A stretch of 64,000 nt of DNA from Epiperipatus broadwayi. Taxonomy: Eukaryota; Onychophora; Udeonychophora; Euonychophora; Peripatidae. The DNA lies in NCBI GenBank assembly GCA_028023455.1, contig JAQFVV010012396.1, positions 5,866,085-5,930,084 on the forward strand. The letters run 5' to 3'. The position numbers and the translations under genes are program-made. Position 1 is the first letter of the stretch. Each line of letters opens with the position of its first letter. Under the pieces are notes generated by a model. That model saw only the letters and a list, made by a program, of their open reading frames with translations. It searched no databases and was not told the DNA's origin. This document shows, piece by piece, positions 35,097 through 46,210 of the stretch.

Positions 35097-35483
35097 ATCA
35101 CATTCATATCGGCTTAAACCAAATTGTGCAAACGCTTTTTACGAGTGTTAAATAATAAATGAATACCCTCTGACCCATACAAGATATAGAATTTATGCAG
35201 CAATAAAAGGAATCCTCTTATTACTACGACTCAAATATTTATATATGAGCAAATCTGAAGTACTGGCACAGAAGGTGTGACTATAGAACAGTCACTTTGA
35301 ATTACTATATATAACTTATTGCTGCATAAATTCTATATCTTGTATGGGTCAGAGGGTATTCATTTATTATTTAACACTCGTAAAAAGCGTTTGCACAATT
35401 TGGTTTAAGCCGATATGAATGTGATTACAATTGTATACAGACGCTATAAAAAATAAATGCTGATTTATATATAAGATATTATA
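35077..35483. mobile_element. F3 hairpin insertion with 20-bp target duplication
   Basis: GATTTATATAAGATATTATA at 35077-35096 recurs with an extra TA at 35462-35483, bounding a 365-bp insertion. The insertion is a palindrome: ATCACATTCATATCGGCTTA through GCAGCAATAA (about 35097-35205) is mirrored at about 35320-35428. The centre and tail align with the F3 unit at 18.3-18.65 kb (for example CAGATTTGCTCATATA, GAATAAGAGGATCCTTTT and AATTGTAAACATGGGGCTA equivalents). The long target duplication and the A-rich right end favour RNA-mediated insertion. Confidence 0.7.
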
Positions 35484-36813
35484 GCAAAAATAAAGGAAAG
35501 AGTGATTTTAGTAATATTTGATACTAATGTGTTGAAGTGTATGAATTTTATTCTTTACTCTGTGTTATGTTGATTTATATTATTTATAATTTTGGCAGAG
35601 GTTCAATCTACTATATATATATATGAAATAGAACCAGTTGCATATCGCCAGCTAAAATTCAAATATAAAATATTATCGATATCAAATATTACCCTAATTT
35701 CAGCAACATTCTCTTGTGAAATAAATATAAGTCTGAATACAAGTAAAAGGGTCAACCTCTTATCTGTCAACCAAAGTTGTAATGTATAATAAAATTCAAC
35801 CCTACATTAATAAGAAGCACAAATCTAAATCAGCAAAGATATTATTATTTTTATAATAAAAAAAAAAATTTTCACTTATACATAGAAAAAAAGACCAAAA
35901 CAGTAGTCGTTTTAAACTCAAAGCTCAATAAATGCATTTTCTTTTACATTGTATTAATCTTTCTTTGTATATGTAAGTGAAAATATATTTGTTTATTAGC
36001 AAAATAATATCTTTACTCATTTAGATTTGCACTTTTTGTTACATAAAAATCTGAATTTCAATATACATTACAACTTTGTAGTTAACAGGTAAGAAGTTTG
36101 ACTTTTTATTTGTGCTGCTTTATTCACACATGCATAAGGGAGCACTGATGAAATTAAGGTAACATTTGAAATCAGTAATATTTTGTATGTGTATATGCAT
36201 ACAGATATACATAATTTTCTATCTACATAATATATTTGTCAATTACACTTCTGAAAACTTAGACAATGAAACTATAAAAAGATAAAAGTAACAACAAAGT
36301 GCACTTAATTTAAAAGTACAAATATAGTGTATCGCTTCTAATAACATCAATCTAAAAACATGTTATAATTTGAACAATTTCCTTAATGTATAGCGTCTTT
36401 TTATAAAAATTTCAGGGTAACTTTTTAAAATCCTCACAAAAAAAAAAAAAAAACATTATATATTAAAAAAATTAATCCATAGTAACTTATTTCTTTAACT
36501 CCTTTATCTGCTTCCGTGCAATAAGCGGGTGACCCATGTGTCTTATTTGCTTGGTCAAAACGTTTTCTTTTTTTAATGACGTAAAAACTATAAGCATGAC
36601 TTCAACAGAAACACGAGCATTTTATACAACTTTTACATAGCTTTCTAATGCTGTCTTTAAAAAAAAAATCTGATGAAATTTGGATTTTTTTATTAATTTT
36701 TTTTGTAACCAGCGCATTTAATTTTTTTTTTTATCAATTTTGTAATTTCCACGAAGCAATAACGACAGAAAACTTTTATTGGCCTAAAAATACAATTTTA
36801 TCGGATTAAAAGT
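35484..36813. other. AT-rich DNA; possible 5' flank of an exon
   Basis: The last 350 bases (from about 36480) are less AT-rich and could be 5' flanking or untranslated sequence of the exon candidate that follows. No TATA box is evident. Confidence 0.35.
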
Positions 36814-36874
36814 ATGCTGATTCACAAACAAGGCCTTCCTTGGAGTCTAAACGTAATCGCAGAACAACAGGCTC
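36814..36874 (+). CDS. Candidate first coding exon, unknown protein
   Basis: An ATG opens 20 codons (start MLIHKQGLPWSLN) that end at a consensus donor, GGCTC/GTAAGTAT, with one base of the next codon before the junction. The local composition is clearly less AT-rich than the flanks. I recognise no family. The candidate exon at 39825 would hit a stop in the continuing frame, so the two do not belong to one simple spliced frame as written. It could be a real short first exon of a plus-strand gene with a distant second exon, or chance. Confidence 0.3.
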
Positions 36875-37811
36875 GTAAGTATACAATTTTAATTTTTTGA
36901 ATAATATTTTAGTTGTTTTTTTTTAATTATTTGAAAAAAATCATTTAATTTTTATTAATTTGCGTTTATAGTGATGTGTGTCTATATAAATTGTATATTT
37001 ATTTATGCTTATGTGGATTCATATGCACAGTAATTTTATGTTCTAATATAATCCACTTATTTTATAAAAATAAGCTTATTTTATAAAAATAATGATTCTC
37101 AAAAGGTTTAATAATTTATTATTTGAAAAATGATTTATTGGTTTGTATTGGTGGGTGTGTATATAAATTCTATATTTAAGCTCATATGAATTCATATTGA
37201 AGCAATGGATCTGAAGTCCAATCCATGCTTCACATCTTCCTATAAACTTGATTAATATTGTAAACCTAAATTAAGTTTATAGTCCAATATCAGCAGGGTT
37301 TTGCATTACAGCTAAAAATAATTACGTTTATTAAATTTGTATTTGCTTTTAAATATTTTCTTTTAAATAAATTCCATTGTAACATTAAATTGCTGTTAAA
37401 AATATTACTTGTGAAAACCGTTTAGTCAAACATATATATACGTCAAGCATATATATATGAGTTAATGCAAAATTCTGCTGAAATAAAATGCTTATTTTAT
37501 TAAAAGAAATAAGAATGTATTTTACTTTTAAATCTTGTTCAAATATTTAGTATGATTTGATTTTGAGATAAGCCCACCAACATTTTCTAAAAGAATGTAT
37601 ATTTTTAATTAGTTAAGCCCATTCAAGTCAAATTAAAGATGGCCTTCTCTTTCTTTTTTTAATTAATAAAATCCCAAAGTTTAAAGAAAGAAATTTAGAG
37701 TACAAAAGTAAAAGTTATTTTTAGAAAATGTTACTTTGAAACAAAGGAGCATGGGGAGGCTTATCAAGATCTCAGATCATACAAACAATAGAAGGTAGCT
37801 GACAGAGAGGG
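36875..37811. other. AT-rich DNA with two dispersed repeats
   Basis: A block at about 37029-37130 (CCACTTATTTTATAAAAATA, then AATGATTCTCAAAAGGTTTA) recurs at about 39270-39352. The segment 37197-37260 is an inverted relative of the hairpin repeat near 32074. Confidence 0.45.
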
Positions 37812-38258
37812 TATAAATAAAAGGGAGAACAAAAGATTGGCAATCAGAGTTTCCTTTTGGAAAAAGGCATTCAGATTTTCCTTTTGGAAAAGATCAGTCA
37901 TTCAGATTTTCCTTTTGGGAAAAGATTATTCATTCAGAGTATTCTTGCGGGCTGTCAGATTGCTCCGTGGAGAACTTTAGAAATTTTGCTGTTGCCTGTT
38001 GTGATTTTATTATATGAATTCGATGGAGTCTACCATGCTTGGCTAGGCAAATAAATAACTTTGTCTACCGCCGAGGGTTCCTCAATACCAGAAAAATGCC
38101 GTAGTATTTACTCAATCGTCATCTGAACTCTGTGCCGTGTCTGGAGGACTTTTTGTGAAACCATGCGACCGATTTCCACTTTCCTTGTCCGGACAAACAC
38201 ATCTCATCAGACGGATCAAGCTACGCCCGTCGATGGAACATGACCAGGAATAAGGACG
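37812..38258 (+). promoter_or_regulatory. TATA module with tandem repeat and splice-donor-like end (P2)
   Basis: TATAAATA (37812) is followed by about 440 bases, fairly rich in C and G, that end at GGACG/GTAATC (donor at 38259). Within it, 37851-37937 holds three imperfect copies of a unit of about 30 bp (TTCCTTTTGG...CATTCAGA). The frame over this part is repeat-driven. A plus-strand exon candidate follows at 39825, so a non-coding first exon spliced to it is possible; an LTR remnant is the alternative. Confidence 0.4.
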
Positions 38259-38445
38259 GTAATCATATCTCTCCTCATGAACTATTTATTATGCTACCCT
38301 TTTTGTCCATACTTTTTATAATTGCTTTCTTGAATATTTATGAAATGTGTGTTTAATGATATTTATAATGTAACTATTTTTATTAGACTAGTTAGATATA
38401 TGTATATGTGATCATCTATCTAGATATTTAACCCTTTTTCCTTCG

Positions 38446-38661
38446 CTATTCTTCATTACTCCCATGTGTAAATATTTTAATTCTATTGCGGTTGGGTTTA
38501 TTAGTTAATTGTTCATATAAAAATCCCTTTCCAGTTTTATTCATACTTGTAAAATTTAGTACGAGTAAGTTTCCTTTTTTGTTTGCCAACTTGATCTCCT
38601 CGATAACGCTTCTTTTGTCCGCCATTAGCTTCTTACATATGTCAGATTTAGCGATATACAT
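38446..38661 (-). other. 71-codon open frame, unassigned
   Basis: A lysine-rich frame (MYIAKSDICKKLMADKRSV at its start) with protein-like composition, overlapped on the plus strand by another open frame. Such amphipathic, KR-rich stretches occur in ORF1-like proteins of retroelements, but I cannot name a family. It might be a transposon fragment or chance. Confidence 0.2.
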
Positions 38662-39824
38662 CTTAAATCATTTTAAACTCTGTTTTAGCGCAAAGCAATT
38701 AGAAAATGCTTTGCGAAAGATTTTTATTATTGCACTTTATCGAGCAGATTCGAGTTGACAATGTTTAATAAAATTGGGAAGGAAAGATTTAGACCGCAAG
38801 CATATTAATCTGGTTTTCATTGTCTCATTAGTTATTCATTAATTTAGGGGAATAGCGAAGGCCATTAAATTATTAATAATATTTCAAATGTCATTTATTA
38901 AAGATATTTATTTAACTAAAAAGCTTGAGTTTGCTAGTTATATTTCAATGCTTTGTTTTACTGGTAAATGATCCAGGCATGCAAAACACATATTTCTAAG
39001 TATTTTTGCACATTTAACTATTTAGCTCCGTAGGTGGTTCTGTCCATGTCTCCCGCTGATGCTAAGCTCGTGGCTCGGTAAGAAAATCTCTATGCGTGTC
39101 TCAGATAGTGTTGTTCGGTTCATGATAGCTTCGAGACTAGATGAATAGGGCAGAGGTCATAGTATTCTTGGTTTAATATCTCGCATATGGGTGGCCTCGA
39201 GGTACTTTTGCCTAGTATTCGAACTGGGTTAAATCAACATACATCATCTGACTGTCACAATATATACAGTAATTTTGTGTGTTCTAATATAATCAATCCA
39301 CTTATTTTATGAAAATAATGATTCTCAAAAGGTTTAATAATTTATTATTATGTTTATATGGTGTGTTTGTATTTACTCTTGTGTATTGCATAACAAATAA
39401 TGATTTACTAAACTAATAATCAAATGTATAGAAAGATTGCATATGCAAGCAAAGAATCAAATTCTGATTCTTGCCTATGCCTTGATACTCATCTGTGGAC
39501 TCACTAGTTTTGCCATATCTTTCATCACATTATTTTTAAGTCTATAGCTAACAAATGGACTGTATGTAAATAAATTATATCTATGTGATACAATAAATAT
39601 AACAAGATAGCATCACTGGTGTGCATAAAGAATATAAACATCACTGATGTACACAAAAAAATATCAAATGAGATGAAACTCATTTTATCAGTGATACAGA
39701 CAGTAGCCTACAATTTCTAGTTTTAGATAGACAAGAAGCCAATTGCTATGATGACAAATACATATCTATCTTCTGGAAATGATTTGTTTTGTATCTTTTA
39801 TTAGGATGAATCTTTTTTTTATAG

Positions 39825-39921
39825 ACGCCCTTGAGTTTTGGTAACTTTTGGGGTACAAGATAAAAATGAAGAATTCTTATGCGAATACTTTTGGAGATTC
39901 TGAAGCTATGGATTATCTCAG
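39825..39921 (+). CDS. Candidate exon with start codon, unknown protein
   Basis: A polypyrimidine tract and AG (TTTTTTTTATAG) end at 39824, and a consensus donor CTCAG/GTAAGA begins at 39922. Inside, AAAAATGAAG at 39862 gives a well-placed ATG (39866) with 18 codons (MKNSYANTFGDSEAMDYL) plus two bases before the donor; upstream frames are closed by stops, so 39825-39865 would be 5' untranslated. It fits a second exon behind the TATA module at 37812. No family recognised. Confidence 0.38.
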
Positions 39922-42101
39922 GTAAGACATATTATATATGGTTTGAAAGATAATTTTGTGAGGAATACAAAGAAATTATCACTGAAGATGTAATTTAAAC
40001 TTAGTTAATGATGAATTAGAAATTACGAACAAACAATAAAGTAATAATTATGTTGGATGTTGAAATTTCTTTTTTTACTTATTTTTTAAATGGTTATCAC
40101 TATTTGTCTTAGACTTATTGTTTTCCTTAGTTTTTCTAATTTCTATTAATGCAAATTTTTTTGTTCTAACATAATTAAAACTGAAGTTATTGTGAAAATT
40201 GTGTCTCAGGTCAGGATTTTAAAAAATTCAATATGATGCCTGAATCTGAAAGTTATAAAACAAATAAAGAGTTTACTCTCATATATGCAAATTACATACT
40301 TGCGAAATAACCATTATAGAAACTCAGACAGTATTAGTATATAAATTGTATTTTTAAAATTGATCTAAGAAAAAAAGAAGGAAATTTTAGGAAACATAAA
40401 AAATATAAAACAATTCATTGACTTAATAAAACAAAAATTTCAAAGAACATAATTCTTATAATAAATAAAAATGTTTGACTGACTATTCAGAAACAAAGTT
40501 TCAAACACACTAAGTTAATACATTCTCACCCCAATGACCATGTAATATCAGTCTGATTTAGTGTTTGCAATTTGGGTAAACTAAAATCTAATGAGTGCAA
40601 ATAAAATAGAAAGTAGGTAATTATATATATCAAGTGACATCTCCAAAATGATTAGTACAAAATAAAAAGTTTAAAACCGCTCACTGTAGATATAAAATAT
40701 TAGCTATAACCCATCAAAAAATGATCATAAAAAAAAAAAAATTAAAAATAATCCTATAAAATTAAACTTATACATAAAAAATAAAAAGCAGTGTTGTACT
40801 CAGCAGATGTAGGCAGATGAAAAATCTGTTTTCAAAAGCATCAATATGTAAATGGTTTCTCTTTAGATGAAGTAAGAGGCTTCTGTGATTAGGCTTTATG
40901 TCCAAAGTCCTTGTTAATCAAATTAATATACAAAGAATAAAATTATTCATAGAATTTGAATTGAATGCTTTTGGTAGAACTAAAAAATATAGACAATAAA
41001 ATAATAACAAATTGCAGGCCACAAAACAAAATTTGGAACTAGTATGTTGAATCATAGGGAAAGATCACAAATAAACTGTGAAAATCAAAATGAAAAAACT
41101 AGTCTAATAAAAAGCATGGGAATTTTGTTTTAAATCATTATGATATTACATACTTAATGCTGTAATAATAATTTTAATTTAGAACAGATATCAACTGCCA
41201 TATTTAAAATTTTTATTGAATTCCAAAAAACTGTCTGTCCCATTCAGTTTCAAAATTATGATTTTTTTGTAGAATATTTCAGGATTTGGGCTTCTAAATT
41301 ATTAGTTTTTAGAGTTAGTATGAGAATGTTTTGTTATTTACGTAATTAAGACAGTGTTTAGAACTAGTAGCATTTTTGCTACTATTTCTAAACAAGACAC
41401 TCACCATTATATAATAACCATTACTACTGACAAATAGACACTTAATATTATCAGCACCCAAATTCATGTAGTTTTGAATAAGTTGTGTTATGAAGTATCA
41501 AATAATGAATAATGCCATCAATGATGATAAGTGATAAATTGTGACTGTAGTATTTTAGTTTCTAACTATACTGTTCAAATATATTAAACAATCTAAAATA
41601 ACAATAACATAAACGATAATGGTTGCATATTCAAAACCCTCTATTTTTATTTAAGTAAAAAAAAAACTAACTTTATATATTTTTAAAAGTTATTATATAT
41701 AACTTGATTAACAACCATGCATTTTAGTAATATAACACAGTATGTAATGCTGAAGGAAAAAGGGCCGAAAATTAATAATTTTAAAAGTTAACAATATCTG
41801 TGTTTAATTAAATTATTTTTATTTACCTAGATGATCTTCCAAGTGGCCACATTCCACTTATGGAAGAATATAAACATATTTTATAAAAACTGTAAAATGT
41901 TATAATTGTGAGGATGATGCTAATGCATTAAAAATATACTTGGTTTAAAAAATTACTTTAAATAGTTTTTATATTATAAAATATATACTTTCACATACTC
42001 CAGTATATAAGTACCCACATACATTAAACAAAAAGAAACCGTAACAATGTGAAAATCATTTTACCATCATTATATATTCTAACAAATATGACGTTTACAA
42101 T
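39922..42101. other. AT-rich DNA; IMP4 3' flank
   Basis: No exon is recognised. A minus-strand AATAAA at 41818-41823, about 280 bp past the IMP4 stop, is a reasonable poly(A) signal; another AATAAA overlaps the stop codon itself (42101-42106). Confidence 0.4.
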
Positions 42102-43001
42102 TTATTTATCTGAAATGAAATTCAAAAGTTGTTCATCACTCAAATGTTGGGTTTTTTTCGCAGTATTTATATAAGGCCTAAGAACCCATTCAATATCTTC
42201 TGATTTTTCATTTTCCAAAGTACCCATTTTAATTTGAAATAACCGCATTTCAAATCTTGGTCCTATTTCAGTCAGAACTATTTCCTTTTCCACCTTTTTG
42301 TACACATGATGTCTAAACGAAATAAAATCACTATCATTAGCAAACGTAATAACTCTCTTACTATCTTCTTTGGGCACAGGAAATAAATATTTTAAAATAT
42401 TCATTACTCTTTTCCCAAGTCGTGAAGTAAAATTATGAAAAATTAAATGTGGATAAGCTTCCGACATGGTATCCATATCGGGAACGCTATGTCTTGAAAC
42501 TGTATTAGATAAATTAAAGAACGCTGTTGGACCGAAAGGTAAATGACAAATTACTAGGCCTACAGGTGATCCACGATGTTCATGAACTATAATAAAATCC
42601 GTGACATCGTTTGCTCGGCAAGCATCAATTAATTGCTTCATTTGATATCCACCACGATTCATACGTTGAGAATTAGGAAAAATTAACTTCAATTCTTTAA
42701 CAAATTGCTTTATAGTTGAACTCGGATCTCTGGAAGTGGTAATCATAATTTTAGGATCTTCTACTCCAGCCCACCTATATTCATCATCTATATGAGTACT
42801 AACTCCTTCTCCACCTTCGTCATCCCAATCACCAGCTCGTTGAAATAGGAGTGCATCTCTTTGTAAAGCAGTCGGGATTGGTTTATTTTCATCTAAAGCT
42901 CGCTTAATTTTTTCTTTTTTTTCTTGAATAGTCTTTTGTCTATCTTCGACTGATTTTCTATACAAATATTCTCTCCTTAATCGTGCTTGTTTTCTCAACA
43001 T
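42102..43001 (-). CDS. IMP4: IMP4, U3 small nucleolar ribonucleoprotein (Brix domain)
   Basis: IMP4 is a component of the U3 snoRNP / SSU processome in the nucleolus, where with IMP3 and MPP10 it helps U3 snoRNA pair with pre-rRNA for 18S maturation. The frame encodes 299 residues, close to the usual length of about 290. Residues 1-40 are basic and helical (MLRKQARLRREYLYRKS), a family hallmark. The acidic stretch and DDEYRWAGVEDPKIMITTSR (about 72-91) lead into the Brix domain (about 83-275), with VHEHRG, CHLPFGPTAFF, RLGKRV and FPVPKEDS-RVITFAN. I chose the ATG at 43001 because homologues begin MLR; an in-frame ATG at 43052 would add 17 untypical residues. It is uninterrupted, without introns, and lacks an obvious poly(A) tail or target duplication. 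Confidence 0.97.
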   Translation of the reverse strand: MLRKQARLRREYLYRKSVEDRQKTIQEKKEKIKRALDENKPIPTALQRDALLFQRAGDWDDEGGEGVSTHIDDEYRWAGVEDPKIMITTSRDPSSTIKQFVKELKLIFPNSQRMNRGGYQMKQLIDACRANDVTDFIIVHEHRGSPVGLVICHLPFGPTAFFNLSNTVSRHSVPDMDTMSEAYPHLIFHNFTSRLGKRVMNILKYLFPVPKEDSKRVITFANDSDFISFRHHVYKKVEKEIVLTEIGPRFEMRLFQIKMGTLENEKSEDIEWVLRPYINTAKKTQHLSDEQLLNFISDK

Positions 43002-43070
43002 TTTTACCCAACGTGAAAGCAATATGGCGACTTCGCGAAGAAATTCTCGCAAAAAAGTAAATTGTGAAAG
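43002..43070 (-). promoter_or_regulatory. IMP4 upstream region with YY1-like site
   Basis: Just upstream of the start (minus strand) lie GTCGCCATATTG (43020-43031), which matches the YY1-type core CGCCATNTTG found near starts of many ribosome-related genes, and the perfect palindrome CTTCGCGAAG (43031-43040). No TATA box is seen. The role is inferred from motif only. Confidence 0.3.
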
Positions 43071-43393
43071 TAACTACTTTTAATAATGCATACGATAAAC
43101 GAGAAATAAATGTATAAATTACATGAGAAATAATAGATAGTAAGTTCAAAAAACTACTTTGTGTTAAATCTATAAATTATAATATTACTGACATCTACGG
43201 ACATTTTAAAAATTTCTTGCTGAGAAAAAAAAACAGAAAAGTCATGAAATATTTAAAATTGTCATATGAAAAAAAAACATTAAAAATTGTATGTTGTAGC
43301 TTATTTTTAAATATAACATTTTGTGAAAGTTGCAAATAACATTATCAGGTGCCATCACACTTATGATTTTTTGTTTCATAAAGCCAACCTATA

Positions 43394-44094
43394 AATTGGT
43401 CAACATTACCTTTAGCGGGCCAAAACATACGCCCTCTGGCGGAATAATTTTGAATTTTTTTTTGCGAATTTTGTTACTTTTTCTCCTATAGTTGTAAAGT
43501 TGGGACTTTGATAAAGTAATCGCATATACGCTATCTGTAGTTTGAGACCCATTCAGAGAACTCATCTGAGAATCACATTACTTCACAATTAACTACAATA
43601 AGGCTTTGGCAGGCATAAAACACATAATACTTATCTTGTCAGTTAATGAAATGTTAGATCTTTCAGCTATTCATGCAGAATCTTGTTGTTCATGGCAGTT
43701 GATGGAGGAACTTCAAACTCTGGAATTAGCAATGAGGTGGTTAACGGGGAGATGGCTGCTAAAGAACAATCCTATGTCAGCATTTTCACTGGTGAGATAT
43801 GCTAAAGATTCAGATGGTGTTAGATGGCAATGCAGATTATCTCACTGCCGTATATCCATCAGACATGGCGTGTTTTTTTCCAGAAGTTAACTACCCCTGA
43901 AAATACTTTTGCTTATAGTCTTTTATTGGGAAAATAATTTGCTGCAAGATTACATTGTTCACAAGACTGGTGTAAATGCCCAATTTAACATGGACTGTGA
44001 ACATTTTTCTATTGCTGAGAACTATGTATTGTAGTTGAAATTATTTTTTCAGAGTGCAGATGTTTTGGCCTGCTAAAGTTAATGTTTACCAATT
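43394..44094. mobile_element. Merlin-type DNA transposon remnant
   Basis: The ends are inverted repeats: AATTGGTCAACATTACCTTT then AGCGGGCCAAAACAT on the left, and the complement of AATTGGTAAACATTAACTTT then AGCAGGCCAAAACAT on the right. A transposase fragment lies inside. About 700 bp is too short for an intact element, so it is internally deleted. The exact termini and the 8-bp duplication expected of Merlin could not be fixed. It sits about 400 bp upstream of IMP4. Confidence 0.65.
43606..43890 (+). pseudogene. ISXO2/Merlin-like transposase N-terminal fragment
   Basis: The 94-codon frame includes ELQTLELAMRWLTGRWLL, then DSDGVRWQCRLSHCRISIRH and GVFFSRS. This order (a helix with WL and LL, then a zinc-ribbon with DGxRWxC...C and SIRxGxFF) matches the N-terminal part of ISXO2-like transposases used by Merlin elements. 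The first CxxC of the ribbon is missing and the DDE-type catalytic part never follows, as stops come immediately. The element's inverted ends flank it. It cannot encode an active enzyme. Confidence 0.6.
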
Positions 44095-45613
44095 ACTTAA
44101 CTAACCATTCAATTATTAATCAGTAAATGGGTAACTAACTATTCCCACTTAGATATTAAAACAAAATGATAAAATGCTAAAACTTCAATACTAGATAGTT
44201 GTCAAGTTTTCTGAGTAATGTTTTTTTTTTTTTTTCAGTATTTCTGCTCAGAAAACTATCACAAAGATTTTTTTTTTCCTCTGCAGAACATATTTAAAGG
44301 CTACCTTATTTTTTATCTATATAAATTTGGAATTATTTATGCTTTGGAGAAAGAAAAAAATGCATTAAATATTAAAAACAATAAAATATATCACATTATA
44401 CTTTGATGACTGTTTTAAATCATCTCAGCATGTTGTTTTTAATTATCACATGCTCTCTTCTGAAGCTCTAAATTATTCATATTTTTTAAAATATAGATCT
44501 CAATCGCTTATTATTCAAATTCACTGTTACTTCTAAAGTAATACAATTTTTTGTAATATCTTATGTATTTCACATTACAAGATGAACATTTTTGTAAAGA
44601 TTAGAGTTTTCTCTTACTCATTATCAGTAGTAATTTTTTTTTCTATTAGAAATTTTTCTTATAAACCAATAAAGTATCACCTGACTCCATCACATGAAGT
44701 TTTCTTATTTACATATTTTTTTCTTTCATCAAAAATGAGGGAAGTAATTGTTTAGCTAATAACTCAGAACTGACATATAAAATCTAGTCTCCCATAACTC
44801 TGTGAAAAACTATAAAGTGCATGGGTGTACATTTATAAATATTACCATAGTCTTTATGCACTGTACTATTATCATGAAATTTGTTGCCATGGTAATATAT
44901 CTCATACTATAATTTCTTTCTGATATCATCAGTAATGCAACATCGAACTTCTCAATGATGCTACAGAGTATGAAAATAGAGTTTTAGTTTCAAATCTTAA
45001 CAGAAAGATTTAAATTTTTTAAACAGCAAAAAATCTTACAATACATAACTTTTATAAACTATTTTTTCTACTAGATGAGCTAAGATTTTAGTGTTTTAAT
45101 TAATAATTGTAGTAGAAAACCTGGTATTGCGACAAAATGTATCTGTTTCTATTATAGACATACAATTTTTGAAAAAATTACAAAGTCTTGAAGAATATCT
45201 CTTTGATCCTCTCATTTATTGATAAATGTCACAACACATTATAATATACCATTAAAAATTCCACATTTCTTATGGCATTTTTTCCCCCATCAAACATTAC
45301 CCTCCTCTTTATAAGTATTCTAACTCCAATATATAAATATAACTAGATTAAACTAGTATTTGGTTAAATACCTTCTCAGCATTTATGTTAATAATTTTAA
45401 AAAATTACATTTTTTTTTATTTTCTTGGTGCAATTGAAGAATTACTTTTCTGAACCGTTTAAGTTCACTTCTTGATTAAACATTTCTTTACACAAAAGTC
45501 CAATGCTGACTTGGTTTTTGTTATTTAGTCAAACAATTTTGAGAACTACAAAATATTCCAGACCATTTTCTCAAAGAGTATCATAGAAATGTTTTGTGAT
45601 GATGGTGTTTTAG
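44095..45613. other. AT-rich DNA, nothing recognised
   Basis: No coding, RNA or repeat feature could be supported up to the left arm of the Penelope-like element. Confidence 0.45.
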
Positions 45614-46210
45614 TTGTATTTTTATATTGGACTAGTTCCACCATCTAATATGAGTATTGAATGTCTTTAGAAAAATTTAACTTTATTTAAATATTCCAAA
45701 TACATTTAATTATTAGTAATAGCACATCAAACAGGTTAGTATAAGCACATGACAGTACTAACCTGGAATTCGAACTTTGATTCTTAGATTCTTGAGTATT
45801 GAATTTTAAGGTGATGCTCTAACTAACTGAGCCAACCTGCCAAAGGCAACAGTTAGTAAAAATTTCATATACTTATCTATGAGGTTCCTCCTGATTTCTC
45901 CACTTTTTTCTAAGAGCAAAGTTGATTACTGGTTTCCCGTACATTATGTATAGTCACACTAGGTTGGCTTACGAGATTGTTTGCCATTGTCATGTGATCA
46001 GCTTCTTTAAATTTTTTTCTTTGTACCTTTTTTTTCTATTCAATATTTTTGTATTTTCCCAATTGAACATATATTCATTGGCATATATATGGTCTGCTAC
46101 CTTAGACAGATCTGTTTTCTCTTTTCTGATCATTAGTTAGTGTTCTTGCAAGAGCTTTTCAATGGGATGACTGGTCTCACCAATATATGTTCTTTCACAC
46201 TCACATGGTA
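45614..46210. repeat. Left inverted arm of the Penelope-like element
   Basis: The reverse complement aligns with 47912-48557 almost end to end, with scattered substitutions and an extra stretch of about 60 bases in the right arm near 48355-48415. Shared blocks include TTCAATTGGGAAAATACAAA, ATCAACTTTGCTCTTAG and ACATTCAATACTCATATTAG. Confidence 0.85.
45763..45834 (-). repeat. tRNA-like segment inside the left arm
   Basis: The minus strand reads TGGCTCAGTTAGTTAGAGC (A-box-like) and, about 50 bases on, AAGTTCGAATTCC (B-box-like). It looks like a tRNA-derived SINE head, but the anticodon arm does not fold convincingly. A partner stands at the same place in the right arm (48289-48353), so it was present before the arms were duplicated. 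Confidence 0.55.

Noticed and set aside
34844-35155. 103-codon plus-strand open frame, among the longer in the window
   Set aside because: It runs through the F4 repeat and into the F3 hairpin, has low-complexity composition and no motif; an antisense frame is equally open.
36126-36175. CTGATGA and GAAA about 16 bases apart on the plus strand
   Set aside because: Stem II would be only weak A-U pairs and stem I does not form.
38130-38215. Minus-strand CTGATGAG with a strong TTGTCC/GGACAA hairpin and GAAA nearby
   Set aside because: The hairpin is offset from the core and the stem III / cleavage region does not fit; no second copy to test covariation.
42958-43149. 63-codon minus-strand frame overlapping the start of IMP4
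   Set aside because: It is out of frame with IMP4 and has no similarity to known proteins; a shadow.
45763-45834. Functional tRNA gene
   Set aside because: A- and B-box-like parts are present, but the acceptor and anticodon arms do not fold properly and a partner sits in the mirrored arm; it is repeat-derived.
45614-46210. Possible hammerhead in the arms of the Penelope-like element
   Set aside because: I looked for CUGANGA with a following stem and GAAA on both strands of both arms and found none, although such elements often carry one.
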